DNA of 64,000 nt from JACKAN01 sp964502735 (GTDB lineage: Bacteria; Bdellovibrionota; Bdellovibrionia; Bdellovibrionales; UBA1609). Below the pieces are notes generated by a model. That model was not told where the DNA came from. It saw nothing but the letters and a program-made list of their open reading frames with translations, and made no database searches. Shown here one piece after another: positions 26,983 through 36,319 of this stretch (its first letter is position 1; the number at the start of each line of letters is the position of its first letter). The stretch is taken from positions 1 through 64,000 of the forward strand of contig CAZCYD010000001.1 of the NCBI GenBank assembly GCA_964502735.1, in the 5' to 3' direction. A program made the translations under genes and the position numbers.

Positions 26983-27807
26983 ATGTTAAATAAAGCGGGA
27001 AATTCTAGGATGGATGCCCTATTAAAGATTGTATTGATTTTTGTACTCTCTGTTTTATCCTTTTCTATCGGGGCCTTTGTTGGCAAGCAGGTCAGCGATA
27101 CAGAACATAGGCAAGCCTTACTAGAAAATGAGTTTGGTGGGGATCGCAGTACCGCTTCTATAAATCCACAGTCTACAAAACATCGTCCTCATAATGCTCT
27201 AAGCGATGAAGATATTTCTAGCCTTACTGAGGAGTTCGTTAATGTTGAAAAAAAATCTCTGGCTGAAAATAAAAAGCTAGCTCCAACAAAGAAGCTTGAC
27301 TCCAAAAATACGGAATCCAAAGATGACTCTTCAGATGGCTACAAAAGATATGGCAAAAAAATAACACAAGTTACAGGCGACGACCTAGACTTGGAACCCA
27401 TCTCTGAGGTGGCTTCAGCATCAAGCAAATATACGAAACCAATTGCCGCTCCGACAATACCAGCCCAAAGAGTTGCCCAAGGCGTAGCTCCAACTCAGGA
27501 TCCTCCAAAAGTGAGAGTCCCAACTAGCGTACTTCCATCTACTCCATCTTCTGCTTTAGGAAAATTTACTATTCAAGTTGGAGCTTACACTTTAGAGACT
27601 GAAGCCAAGGCTCATGCGGAGGCCCTTAAGGAAAAAGGGTATGAGGCCTTTTACATTGCAGCCAACATCAAAGGAAATGACTGGTATAGAGTAAATATTG
27701 GACTATTTCCAGACCATAAAAGCGCAACTGCTTACAGACAAGAGAAAGAACAGGCCATGTCTGAAGCTGGAATAAAATCTTCTTATGTTCAAAAAATCAC
27801 AAAATAA
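26983..27807 (+). CDS. SPOR-domain membrane protein
   Basis: 274 residues. A single N-terminal membrane helix (ALLKIVLIFVLSVLSFSIGAFVG) is followed by a polar linker of about 140 residues and a C-terminal SPOR domain (GKFTIQVGAYTLETEAKAHAEALKEKGYEAFYIA...WYRVNIGLFPDHKSA). SPOR domains bind denuded peptidoglycan glycans, usually at division sites. The ATG follows a strong AAGGAGG. The arrangement resembles FtsN or DedD, but the specific orthologue is not certain. Confidence 0.88.
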   Translation: MLNKAGNSRMDALLKIVLIFVLSVLSFSIGAFVGKQVSDTEHRQALLENEFGGDRSTASINPQSTKHRPHNALSDEDISSLTEEFVNVEKKSLAENKKLAPTKKLDSKNTESKDDSSDGYKRYGKKITQVTGDDLDLEPISEVASASSKYTKPIAAPTIPAQRVAQGVAPTQDPPKVRVPTSVLPSTPSSALGKFTIQVGAYTLETEAKAHAEALKEKGYEAFYIAANIKGNDWYRVNIGLFPDHKSATAYRQEKEQAMSEAGIKSSYVQKITK

Positions 27808-27863
27808 GCGATGATTTTTGCTAAAGAACTCAACCAATAGGTTACAAAAAATAGGTTACAAAA

Positions 27864-28418
27864 CTAAAACTTATACCCTAGTCTGAATGTTATAACTCCT
27901 TCAGCCTGTTTCTCTTCTCTTGCCAGAGGCTGCAAGTGTTGAAAAGACAACTGTGCCATGACCACTTCAAAAAAGTTTCGTGCAACAGCCAGTTGAAGGC
28001 CACTACTCAAGTAGGGATCTCCTATCGATCTGGAGGTTTTAGTGCCCACAAGTTTTGACGTTACTCTTTCCTGACTTATATTTAATCCTAAGCCTGTAGT
28101 CCAAATAGTTTTGCTTCCTGGATTCAACCGCCACATCCCCCAGTTTTGAATCTCATGGCGATTATATTTGATGGCTAAAGTGCCTTCACGACTTTCTTTT
28201 TTTAACAGATTATATTCAAAATGATACAACCACCGTGAATCTTTTACTGGAACTTGTGCAAATAGAGAATTGTTCTGTAATACATTATAATTTTTTTTAT
28301 CCGCAGCGGTTTCCGTTCGAATAGAAACTCCCAACCCCAGTGTGAACTCCTCAAAGGCATGGGCCATTGAACTCGAAAAAAGAAAAATAAATGTAAGAAT
28401 TCTAAGCAAATTAAGCAC
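27864..28418 (-). CDS. predicted outer-membrane beta-barrel protein
   Basis: 184 residues from GTG at 28418, which gives a clean signal peptide (LNLLRILTFIFLFSSSMAHA). The mature part alternates polar and hydrophobic residues (WLYHFEYNLLKKESREGTLAIKYNRHEI, KTIWTTGLGLNISQERV) and ends with FRLGYKF, a C-terminal aromatic typical of outer-membrane barrels. It overlaps the upstream lipoprotein gene by 8 bases, so the two are probably translationally coupled. Function unknown. Confidence 0.7.
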   Translation of the reverse strand: MLNLLRILTFIFLFSSSMAHAFEEFTLGLGVSIRTETAADKKNYNVLQNNSLFAQVPVKDSRWLYHFEYNLLKKESREGTLAIKYNRHEIQNWGMWRLNPGSKTIWTTGLGLNISQERVTSKLVGTKTSRSIGDPYLSSGLQLAVARNFFEVVMAQLSFQHLQPLAREEKQAEGVITFRLGYKF

Positions 28419-29796
28419 TCTCTTTACTCTCTTCAGGTAAACCACAATAGTCCAAACCATAGAACTCATGTATCAAAGTGCAAACCTCTGGATCATTCAC
28501 AACGTCTAAAGACTCTAGAATAAACTTTATAAGCTGCAAAGGCGACATTATGGACTTATGGTAATTAGTCTTAAGATACTCATCCAATTTTGGCAAAGAT
28601 TGGATCATAGCTAAAACTATTTTTTTTAAAGATTCCTCCCCATACTTATTATGCATGGTAGTGGAATCAGAAAGTCTTTTAAAAAATTTGGCAAAGTCAG
28701 AACCCATTTGATAATAGTAACTTGTTTCATTCTCAAACCTGAGAGGTGTTGACGATGCGTTTTTGATATCGAGTTTTTTTGTTTTACCAGCTCTACACCT
28801 TAAATCGTTCATAATTTTAAGTTGAAATACAACTTCAATTTTTCTCCGAAGAGCCACTTGATAGTGACCTGCGAGATTGCGATAGTAAATATTGCTATCT
28901 GGAAAAGAATCTTCCAAAAACTTTTCATTTTTATTATAAAAATAGCTGTACAAATCGGCACTTCCCTCATCCCAACCTCTAGCGATAATGTAATTGGCCT
29001 GATGTACAAGTCTCCCAACATTAGGGTTTGTTTTGTCAGGAGTTTTCGTGTCCGATGAATTTTCTCTTCCCGAGCCTTTATTGTACAACCCATTAACAAT
29101 TTCCTGATAAAATTCTAGATCTTCACAGATTTTTATGGATCCTGAGTTGATTTCTTTCATACTTGATTCAAAGTGAAGTCGGGTCCAATCTATTTGACTG
29201 TGAAAAATCGAATGGAAATGCTCATGAGCAATGGTGTTTCCATTTAAGCTCATTGGTAAACCACTGTGAGTATAGGGTAAAATATTGATAGTATCATTAC
29301 TTGTAGAGTAAAAAGCATTATTCACGCCATAATACCCCGGCAGTTGATGATATACCGTATTTACACCTACCACCCTTGGCCACTTTAGTAGATTGGCTAT
29401 ACCCAATTTTTTATCTATTTTCTTAATCCTGTTCATATGTGCATAAGCGGTTACAGCCGACACACTTAATGTATCTGTTGGGATTAATATTTGTCCCGAT
29501 TTTAAAAAATTGGGCTCCGCCGCCTCACCCACGGGACCTCTTGTAAGGCTGTAATCCCCTGTTGCAATAATTTTGGCCGAACCTCCCTGCATAACAAATG
29601 GATTTTGGAGGTCGTCGATTGTAACATCTTGAATGCTAACATTACCATTTCTATCACTCCACGGGATCCTGTACCTGTAATTATCACTTTTACTAGAGGT
29701 CAGATCACTACAGCTTAAACTACTGAAAATAGTGCCGATGGTTAATGCCAGGAAAAAAAGAGCTTTTTTTATTTGAGTGTTATGCCAAACTATCAT
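28411..29796 (-). CDS. lipoprotein with HExxH metalloprotease motif
   Basis: 461 residues. A lipoprotein signal peptide is present (ALFFLALTIGTIFSSLSCSDL, lipobox LSSLSC). The motif NTIAHEHFHSIFHSQ contains HEHFH, matching the HExxH zinc-binding motif. A later segment, IARGWDEGSADLYSYFY, places a Glu-rich GxxEGxAD-like motif downstream, as in gluzincins. I infer a secreted metallopeptidase anchored to a membrane. The gene runs into a barrel protein gene with 8 bases overlap. The peptidase family was not identified. Confidence 0.7.
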   Translation of the reverse strand: MIVWHNTQIKKALFFLALTIGTIFSSLSCSDLTSSKSDNYRYRIPWSDRNGNVSIQDVTIDDLQNPFVMQGGSAKIIATGDYSLTRGPVGEAAEPNFLKSGQILIPTDTLSVSAVTAYAHMNRIKKIDKKLGIANLLKWPRVVGVNTVYHQLPGYYGVNNAFYSTSNDTINILPYTHSGLPMSLNGNTIAHEHFHSIFHSQIDWTRLHFESSMKEINSGSIKICEDLEFYQEIVNGLYNKGSGRENSSDTKTPDKTNPNVGRLVHQANYIIARGWDEGSADLYSYFYNKNEKFLEDSFPDSNIYYRNLAGHYQVALRRKIEVVFQLKIMNDLRCRAGKTKKLDIKNASSTPLRFENETSYYYQMGSDFAKFFKRLSDSTTMHNKYGEESLKKIVLAMIQSLPKLDEYLKTNYHKSIMSPLQLIKFILESLDVVNDPEVCTLIHEFYGLDYCGLPEESKESA

Positions 29797-30027
29797 CCTA
29801 TGCCATTGGTAGCAAATTCTCGGCCATGGGTGAACTGATATATAACACTAAATCTGCCGTCAGAGTGACAAGTGACAAAATACGGAGCCTCAAAGCGCCC
29901 CTCACCACTTTTATTAAGATCGTACGTCCAACGAGTTGTCGAAAATTCACAGGCCTCATTAGACAATTTAAATATCTATAAGAAACTCAGTGAGTTGTAC
30001 AGTTGAACTATAAAGGATGTTCCTCTA

Positions 30028-30720
30028 TTAAAGAAAACCTATTCCCATTTTCCCGTGCTTAACCGAGTATATCAAACGAGCTGAGTAATTGTTTATCTCA
30101 CTATATGTAGCTCTCATGTTATTGAGCGCCTCATGAGTAAAACCCTTCTTTTTAAACTCCATATGCAAAGGTACATAGTTTTCTTCGATAGTCGCCCTAA
30201 GTTGACTGAAAACTTGAGGTATCTGAGCCTCAACATTAGACAGGGCGTTTGCTGCCACTGTTTGTGCTAAACTCATTACGGTTTCTACCGACAGTTGCTC
30301 GCTGACTTTACTGGCCAACTCTTCAATTGAGCCTGTAGCTCCTGCCCCTGTTGATTGAGTGGGTACAGGCATAGAAATCCCAAAATGATGAAAATCGCTT
30401 ACGGTTGAGGATAGACTCACCACCAACTCTTTGAATGTTGCAATATCGAAGTTCTCAAGAGACACCTCAGAGCCCTTTTCATCTGTAAAGTTGAACTTAA
30501 TCTCCTCTTGATTCAAAAACTCTCGAAATAGTGCCTCCGCACTCAACCGCAACGTGTAAAGATTTTTTTCTGCCTCAAAGGCCTCCTCCCACAACGCTTC
30601 AGTCAAGTCTCCAGAGAGAATTGAATTACAAGTTGCAAAAGATGAAAGTGTGTATCCAAAGACTAAAACGCCAGCAAAAATCTGTGATATCAAAATTTTG
30701 TTTTTTTTTCCGGCCTTCAT
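30028..30720 (-). CDS. exported hypothetical protein
   Basis: 230 residues. A basic N-terminus and hydrophobic segment (KKNKILISQIFAGVLVFGYTLSSFA) form a signal peptide ending before TCNSI. The mature part is mainly helical. GGGAGG precedes the ATG, so the start is secure. No family recognised. Confidence 0.65.
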   Translation of the reverse strand: MKAGKKNKILISQIFAGVLVFGYTLSSFATCNSILSGDLTEALWEEAFEAEKNLYTLRLSAEALFREFLNQEEIKFNFTDEKGSEVSLENFDIATFKELVVSLSSTVSDFHHFGISMPVPTQSTGAGATGSIEELASKVSEQLSVETVMSLAQTVAANALSNVEAQIPQVFSQLRATIEENYVPLHMEFKKKGFTHEALNNMRATYSEINNYSARLIYSVKHGKMGIGFL

Positions 30721-31019
30721 TTTTCCCTCCCCAGGTAGTCTGACACGCCAATAGATAAATCCGTGAAAGAAAGATAGTTCAGCTGTGAAAAAAACTCTAT
30801 ATGGATTCCAAAATGGAACTACTAATGAACATTTTTTATGTTTAACTAGGTGAAAGCCTGAAAAAGATTTATAGAATTCTATTTTAAAACCTAAATTGTT
30901 GATGCGGAGCAGATAAAATCTGAATTGAGACCGCTCTTACTCGAGTGTAGGTTAATTCCGTTGTCGATTGATCCCATTTTGTATAAGAATCCTTATTTTC
31001 ATATCTTAGGAGCAGAGAA

Positions 31020-31595
31020 ATGATCCATATTATTGCTGGAACTAATAGACCAGGGGCTCGCTCCCTCATAATTGCAAATATTATTGAGAAGTTGCTAACG
31101 GCTCAAAATACTAGCTGCGAAATCATTGATCTCGCCAGTTTTGATTTTTCGCAACTTATTGGAAAAGATCTTTATAGTGATAACCAGTCGGACTTAATGC
31201 TTTCGGTAAAGCAAAAGCTAAACTCTTCTAGGGGGTTTTATTTTGTTGTACCAGAGTACAACGGTTCTATGCCCGGTATTTTAAAATATTTTATCGACCA
31301 CTGGAGTTACCCCGAAACATTTGAGTACCGCCCCATGGCCTTCGTAGGCTTGGGAGGTTTATTCGGGGGACTTCGCCCAGTGGAGCATCTCCAACAAGTT
31401 ATGGGATATAGAAACGCCTATCAGTTTCCAGAACGAGTTTTTATACACAACGTCTGGTCAAAACTGGATGGCCACAATATTAATGACAAAACGATCTGTA
31501 ATCTACTAGAACGCCAAAGTCGTAACTTTGTCCGCTTTATTGCTGCCCTAGAGAGCCAAGGGCTTGTGGCAAATAACCAATCACGTGATAATTAA
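31020..31595 (+). CDS. NADPH-dependent FMN reductase family protein
   Basis: 191 residues, flavodoxin-like fold. IIAGTNRPGARSLIIANII is the phosphate-binding loop, and VVPEYNGSMPGILKYFIDHW is the family signature seen in SsuE/ArsH/NQR-type reductases. It likely reduces flavin or quinone with NADPH in the cytosol. It overlaps the NUDIX gene by 11 bases. Confidence 0.9.
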   Translation: MIHIIAGTNRPGARSLIIANIIEKLLTAQNTSCEIIDLASFDFSQLIGKDLYSDNQSDLMLSVKQKLNSSRGFYFVVPEYNGSMPGILKYFIDHWSYPETFEYRPMAFVGLGGLFGGLRPVEHLQQVMGYRNAYQFPERVFIHNVWSKLDGHNINDKTICNLLERQSRNFVRFIAALESQGLVANNQSRDN

Positions 31596-32001
31596 AGTTG
31601 TCGCCGCAATAATAAGAAACCATAAAGAAGAAATTCTTTTTGCTCAACGAAGCCTAGATGCCACATCCTGCGCTGGTCTGTGGGAGTTTCCAGGAGGAAA
31701 AATATCTGACTCTGAGTCTGAAGAACAAGCTCTAAAAAGAGAGTTAACTGAGGAACTCAGCATGGTTGTTGAGATCGAACACGCCTTCGCAACCAGTATT
31801 TACAGAGAAAATCATAATGATGGACAGAGAGCAAAAGAGATTCATTTAAAGTCTTACTTAGTTAGAGCCTTATCTGATAATTACGAGCTCCGCGTTCACG
31901 AAAAGGTGCTCTGGCTAAAAAAAGAAAAGGCGCAAAATCTGCATCTTGCGCCTGCTGACATCCCAATTTATGAGAAGCTTCTTGTTACCAACTGGCCTTA
32001 G
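31585..32001 (+). CDS. NUDIX hydrolase, MutT-like
   Basis: 138 residues from GTG at 31585; an in-frame TTG at 31564 is the alternative, and neither has a strong ribosome site. The NUDIX box is GGKISDSESEEQALKRELTEEL (G-x5-E-x7-R-E-x-x-E-E). KVVAAIIRNHKEEILFAQRS and SCAGLWEFPGGK resemble MutT, which removes 8-oxo-dGTP. The substrate is inferred only. Its last 17 bases overlap the rpsN 3' end on the other strand. Confidence 0.88.
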   Translation: MIIKVVAAIIRNHKEEILFAQRSLDATSCAGLWEFPGGKISDSESEEQALKRELTEELSMVVEIEHAFATSIYRENHNDGQRAKEIHLKSYLVRALSDNYELRVHEKVLWLKKEKAQNLHLAPADIPIYEKLLVTNWP

Positions 32002-32290
32002 TTACACCAGGTAATTTTCCGTGTAATGCTAACTCTCGAAAGGCAATACGAGAAAGACCAAATTTTCTCAAAGTTCCACGAGGTCTGCCGGTAATGAAGC
32101 ATCTTGTTACAACTCGAGTGGGAGATGTATCGCGTGGCAATTTTTGCAATTTAATATGAGCTTCATAACGCTCTTCATCAGAAAGCTTAAGATTTGAAAC
32201 CTTTTTCCTCAATTCAGCCCTTATAGGTCCCCATTTATCAGATATTCTTTTTCTTCTGTCATTCTTTTCTATAGAACTTTTTTTAGCCAT
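31985..32290 (-). CDS. rpsN: 30S ribosomal protein S14, zinc-independent form
   Basis: 101 residues from ATG at 32290 (MAKKSSIEKNDRRKRI). It carries RCFITGRPRGTLRKFGLSRIAFRELALHGKLPGVTKASW, the S14 signature, and has no CxxC zinc knuckles, so it is the long zinc-free type. It stands alone, away from any ribosomal protein operon. Such free-standing zinc-free S14 genes are in other bacteria sometimes second copies under zinc control; that is only a possibility here. Confidence 0.95.
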   Translation of the reverse strand: MAKKSSIEKNDRRKRISDKWGPIRAELRKKVSNLKLSDEERYEAHIKLQKLPRDTSPTRVVTRCFITGRPRGTLRKFGLSRIAFRELALHGKLPGVTKASW

Positions 32291-32562
32291 AACTCTCCAC
32301 AAACTCCTTAAATTCGAAGCCTCTTAGATACCCCATGGCGCAAAACAAAGCAAGGGATTTGTATTCGGACCTCCTTTGCAAACCCCAAATGGTGTCTAGC
32401 CAAGGCGTATAATCACTGCCGTCCAGGTTTTAATGAGCCAGAATCTTTTAAAACAATCATAACCCCTGAATTTAATTGCAATATTCTCTGCGAACTGTTT
32501 AGATTGCGCTCTTTTCTCCTTACGGGGTGACTTCTAAAAAAACAATATGATAGAAAAAACTG

Positions 32563-34854
32563 ATGAACCTAGAACAATATCTTGAGGCACGCTTAAACCC
32601 CTCGCAATTTGAAGCTGTTAAAACCTTAAACGGTCCCCTACTCATTTTGGCTGGAGCTGGTTCTGGCAAAACTCGAGTTCTCACTTATCGCATAGCCAAT
32701 TTAATTGCTCAAGGTGAGGCCAGCCCTGGAGAAATCTTAGCTGTGACTTTTACCAATAAAGCGGCTAAAGAAATGGAACATAGAACCTTACAAGTTTTGG
32801 AAGAAATGGCCATTCCTGCTCACCAAAAGCTTTGGATTAGCACCTTTCACTCCTCTTGTGCGCGCATCCTTCGCGACAAGATTCATCTTTTGGAGTATCA
32901 ACCCTTTTTTGTTATCTACGACGACTCTGATCAGCTGGGCATGATTAAGAAAATTATGAATCATTTAAATATTAACGACAAAGTTTTTCCGGCCAAATCT
33001 TTTAGAAGCCGCATCAACGATGCCAAAATGCTTGGACTTTCGCCAGAAGATGTCGAGAATAAAAATTTCTTCCTAATGGACGACAAAGGACTTGAAGTCT
33101 ACAGATTGTACGAAGAAGAAATGAAACGGGCCAATGCTCTAGATTTCGGCGACCTTTTAGTCAAAACTCATGACCTCTTTAAAATGTATCCAGATGTACT
33201 TGAAGAGTACCAAGATTTATTTCGCTATATCATGGTCGATGAGTATCAAGACACTAACCACATTCAATATTTACTTGTTCAAATGTTAGCAAAAAAACAC
33301 CGCAATCTTTGTGTAGTCGGAGATGAAGATCAATCTATTTACAGTTGGAGAGGCGCGGATATTACTAACATTTTAGATTTCGAAAAAGACTTTGATGAGT
33401 GTAAGATTATAAAACTCGAAGAAAACTACAGATCTACAAAAAATATAGTGAACGCTTCCAATGAACTTATAAAAAATAATACTCAAAGAAAAAGTAAAGT
33501 TTTATTTACAAATAACCAACAAGGAGCCTTAATCACAGTTCGAGAGGAGCGTACCGATTACGATGAGGCCAAGTATGTTATAAAGACTATTGACTCCATG
33601 ATGCGAACTGAGCCTTATACTTATTCTAACTTTTCTATCTTTTATCGTACTAATGCTCAATCTCGATTATTTGAAGACCAACTTAGGTCTCATTCGATTC
33701 CCTATAAAATTGTGGGTGGTTTAAAATTTTATGAACGGATGGAGATTAAAGATATTTTAGGCTATATGAAGCTTATTCTCAACCCCACCGATGATATGGC
33801 TCTTAAAAGAATTATCAACACCCCCGCTAGAGGCATTGGAAAATCAACTATTGCAAAACTTGAAGTGGTATCCAACGAAAAAAAAATAAGCATGCTCCAA
33901 TCCTGCGAGTACGTTGCGGACAATCGTCTTGTTCACGCCGGTGCCTGCAAAAAACTGCGTGGATTTCTCCATGTTATAGACAATTTGCGATCTTCCACAG
34001 AGGGATTAAAACCCACTGAAGTCTACTTACAAATTCTTCAAGCCACCGATTACGTCTTAACTTTAAAGAGCGAAAATTCCCCCGAGGCCCAAGCTCGCAT
34101 AGACAACTTGGAGGAATTTAACAATGCAATAGCCCAATTTGAAAAGGAGCGAGGTGAAGAGGCTAGCCTGCAGAGTTTTCTCGAAGAAATGGCTTTAGTC
34201 TCTGACGTCGATCAAATGGAAGACAGTGATAATTCTGTAACACTTATGACTCTGCATATTTCTAAAGGCCTGGAATTTCCAAACGTCTTTGTTGTAGGCA
34301 TGGAGGAAGGGCTTTTTCCAACGGGTCGGTCTTTAGACACCTCAGATCCCGATGCTATGGAGGAGGAAAGACGCCTAGCCTACGTGGGCATGACTCGTGC
34401 TAGAGAAAATCTTTTCTTAACTTATGCTAAAAATCGTCGAGTCTGGGGGCAAGAACAACAACACCCACCCAGTCGTTTTATTGGTGAACTCCCCAAAGAA
34501 TGCCTAAAAATAGAAACTGGAGTCTCTTCGTCGATGTTCCTAAATCGACATATTTACAAGAATAACTCCGATGAGGAATTTTCCGACTCTATATCTGCAT
34601 ATTCTTACGAATCCAAAACCAAGAGAAACTCTTACGACAGTGTTCCAAACTATGAAGACTTTAGTGATTTACCAAACGAACTTCCTCAAAAAAGCTCTTA
34701 TAAAAAGGGCATGAAGGTTCGCCACCCGACTTTTGGGGCTGGCACTATTTATTTAATTGAAGGAGCGGGTGAGAATCAAAAAGTTAGTGTTCTTTTTACC
34801 AACTCTACATTAAAAAAGTTCGTAATAAAATACGCTCGCCTAGAAATTATCTAA
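32563..34854 (+). CDS. uvrD: DNA helicase UvrD/PcrA (superfamily 1)
   Basis: 763 residues. Motif I is AGAGSGKT (residues 30-37). Other motifs are VTFTNKAAKEM (Ia), VDEYQDTN (II), GDEDQSIYSWRGAD (III), LEENYRST (IV), VTLMTLHISKGLEFPNVFVVGMEEGLFP (V) and EEERRLAYVGMTRARENLFL (VI). The C-terminal Tudor-like tail is KGMKVRHPTFGAGTIYLIEGAGENQKVSVLF. It unwinds DNA 3' to 5' in repair and replication restart. One base separates its stop from the radical SAM gene. Confidence 0.96.
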   Translation: MNLEQYLEARLNPSQFEAVKTLNGPLLILAGAGSGKTRVLTYRIANLIAQGEASPGEILAVTFTNKAAKEMEHRTLQVLEEMAIPAHQKLWISTFHSSCARILRDKIHLLEYQPFFVIYDDSDQLGMIKKIMNHLNINDKVFPAKSFRSRINDAKMLGLSPEDVENKNFFLMDDKGLEVYRLYEEEMKRANALDFGDLLVKTHDLFKMYPDVLEEYQDLFRYIMVDEYQDTNHIQYLLVQMLAKKHRNLCVVGDEDQSIYSWRGADITNILDFEKDFDECKIIKLEENYRSTKNIVNASNELIKNNTQRKSKVLFTNNQQGALITVREERTDYDEAKYVIKTIDSMMRTEPYTYSNFSIFYRTNAQSRLFEDQLRSHSIPYKIVGGLKFYERMEIKDILGYMKLILNPTDDMALKRIINTPARGIGKSTIAKLEVVSNEKKISMLQSCEYVADNRLVHAGACKKLRGFLHVIDNLRSSTEGLKPTEVYLQILQATDYVLTLKSENSPEAQARIDNLEEFNNAIAQFEKERGEEASLQSFLEEMALVSDVDQMEDSDNSVTLMTLHISKGLEFPNVFVVGMEEGLFPTGRSLDTSDPDAMEEERRLAYVGMTRARENLFLTYAKNRRVWGQEQQHPPSRFIGELPKECLKIETGVSSSMFLNRHIYKNNSDEEFSDSISAYSYESKTKRNSYDSVPNYEDFSDLPNELPQKSSYKKGMKVRHPTFGAGTIYLIEGAGENQKVSVLFTNSTLKKFVIKYARLEII

Positions 34855-34855
34855 G

Positions 34856-36004
34856 ATGAAATCACACTTGTTGCCTTCTGTTGCACCCTTGCCTGGCATT
34901 AAATTAGAAGAATGGAGCGATTGGCGTTGGCAGGTCAAAAACTCTCTAAAAACACCTGAACAGTTTTCTCAATATTTTGATCTTACTAATGAAGAGATCG
35001 AAGGCTTTGCAAATCCAAATTTTAAAGTTCAAGTCACTCCCTATTATGCAAAGCTAGCGTCCACCGAGCCTCCAGACGGCCCCATTCGCAGCATTCTTAT
35101 GCCCAATATAAAAGAAAAGTGGAGTCCTTATCAAGAAATGAAGGACCCCCTAGGAGAAAACCGCAATCGTCCTCATCCGCGAATTATTCATAGATATCCC
35201 GATCGACTCTTATTACTTGTTACTGATTTTTGCACTGTCTACTGCCGTTATTGCACCCGTAAACACTTTACCGGCAAGGATCAGGTCTTTTTAAGAAAAA
35301 ATGAAATGGAAGCTGCCATTCAATACATTCAAAGCCAAAAAGAAGTGCGAGAGGTTATTCTGTCCGGAGGGGACCCCTTAACTTTGTCTGATGAGAGAAT
35401 TCTCTCTGTCGTTGAAAAACTTTATCAGATAGATCACTTGGATTTAATAAGAATTGGAACGAGAATGCCTGTTGTAGCTCCCATGCGCATCACGGAAGAG
35501 TTAATTCTTAAACTCAAGTCTTATCATCCCATTTACTTTATGGTTCACTTTAATCATCCCAATGAAGTCACTGCACAGGCTGGAGACGCCCTAAAAAAAT
35601 TAGTCGACAATGGGTTTCCTGTTTTTAACCAAATGGTCTTATTAAATGGCATTAATAATCACCCCAAACTGGTAGAGGAACTCTCTCGCAAGCTACTAAG
35701 GTTGAGAGTTAAACCCTATTATATGTTCCAATGTGACCCTTCAGAAGGAACAGACCACTTAAGAACTTCTGTGAACAACTCCTTAGAGATTCAAAGAAGT
35801 TTGTGGGGACGCTTAAGTGGTTTGGCTTTGCCCAATCTTTCCTTAGATATCCCCGGCGGCGGAGGCAAAGTCGGCCTAGTTCCTGATTTTCTTTTACACA
35901 AAGAGGGGAATGTTCATCATTTTAGAGGTTGGGATGGAGTTTATGGTCAATATATTGACCCCCCGGAATCTCAAATAAAAATCCCAAAAAATACCCATTC
36001 TTAA
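34856..36004 (+). CDS. KamA-family radical SAM aminomutase (lysine 2,3-aminomutase-like)
   Basis: 382 residues. The [4Fe-4S] radical SAM motif is CTVYCRYCTRKH (C-x3-C-x2-C). SGGDPLTLSDERIL, IGTRMPVVAPMRIT and the PLP-lysine loop LDIPGGGGKVGL are all typical of lysine 2,3-aminomutase, as is QCDPSEGTDHLRT. It could make beta-lysine, either free or for elongation factor P modification (EpmB-like); length lies between the two groups. It is co-directional with uvrD with 1 base between, a likely operon. Confidence 0.9.
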   Translation: MKSHLLPSVAPLPGIKLEEWSDWRWQVKNSLKTPEQFSQYFDLTNEEIEGFANPNFKVQVTPYYAKLASTEPPDGPIRSILMPNIKEKWSPYQEMKDPLGENRNRPHPRIIHRYPDRLLLLVTDFCTVYCRYCTRKHFTGKDQVFLRKNEMEAAIQYIQSQKEVREVILSGGDPLTLSDERILSVVEKLYQIDHLDLIRIGTRMPVVAPMRITEELILKLKSYHPIYFMVHFNHPNEVTAQAGDALKKLVDNGFPVFNQMVLLNGINNHPKLVEELSRKLLRLRVKPYYMFQCDPSEGTDHLRTSVNNSLEIQRSLWGRLSGLALPNLSLDIPGGGGKVGLVPDFLLHKEGNVHHFRGWDGVYGQYIDPPESQIKIPKNTHS

Positions 36005-36319
36005 TCTCGACAGTCAGGAATATACGGACCTCTTCTAAAAGACGGAGAGGGGCTTAGAAAATGGACAAAAATTGTCTTTTGGACTGTTAACTTTTATCGA
36101 ATTCTATCTATTTAAAATTACATAGAAAAATAAACTGTGATTTTTTTGTGTTGAGGCCCATCAAATGGTGTATAAAAATGCGACACTTCCTGTGTTTTGA
36201 TTTTCATTAATGTTATCAAACGGTTGGCAAACCGACCTCTCTTGGACAGGCATTTGAATTGTTTTAAGTGCAATGAAGTAAAAGTGCGCGCATAAGTTGC
36301 GCACTTAAGGAGAGGTTCA
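36005..36319. other. 315-bp intergenic region
   Basis: Upstream of an exported-protein gene. It holds a small inverted repeat around CGGTTGGCAAACCG (36220-36233) and an 8-bp-stem hairpin touching the next ribosome site. No convincing small gene or standard terminator for the KamA gene was seen. Confidence 0.5.
36282..36306 (+). promoter_or_regulatory. hairpin abutting the ribosome-binding site
   Basis: AAGTGCGC (36282-36289) pairs perfectly with GCGCACTT (36299-36306) across a 9-base loop; AAGGAGAGG starts at the next base and the ATG is at 36320. It could affect translation or protect the 5' end. Function inferred from position only. Confidence 0.45.
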
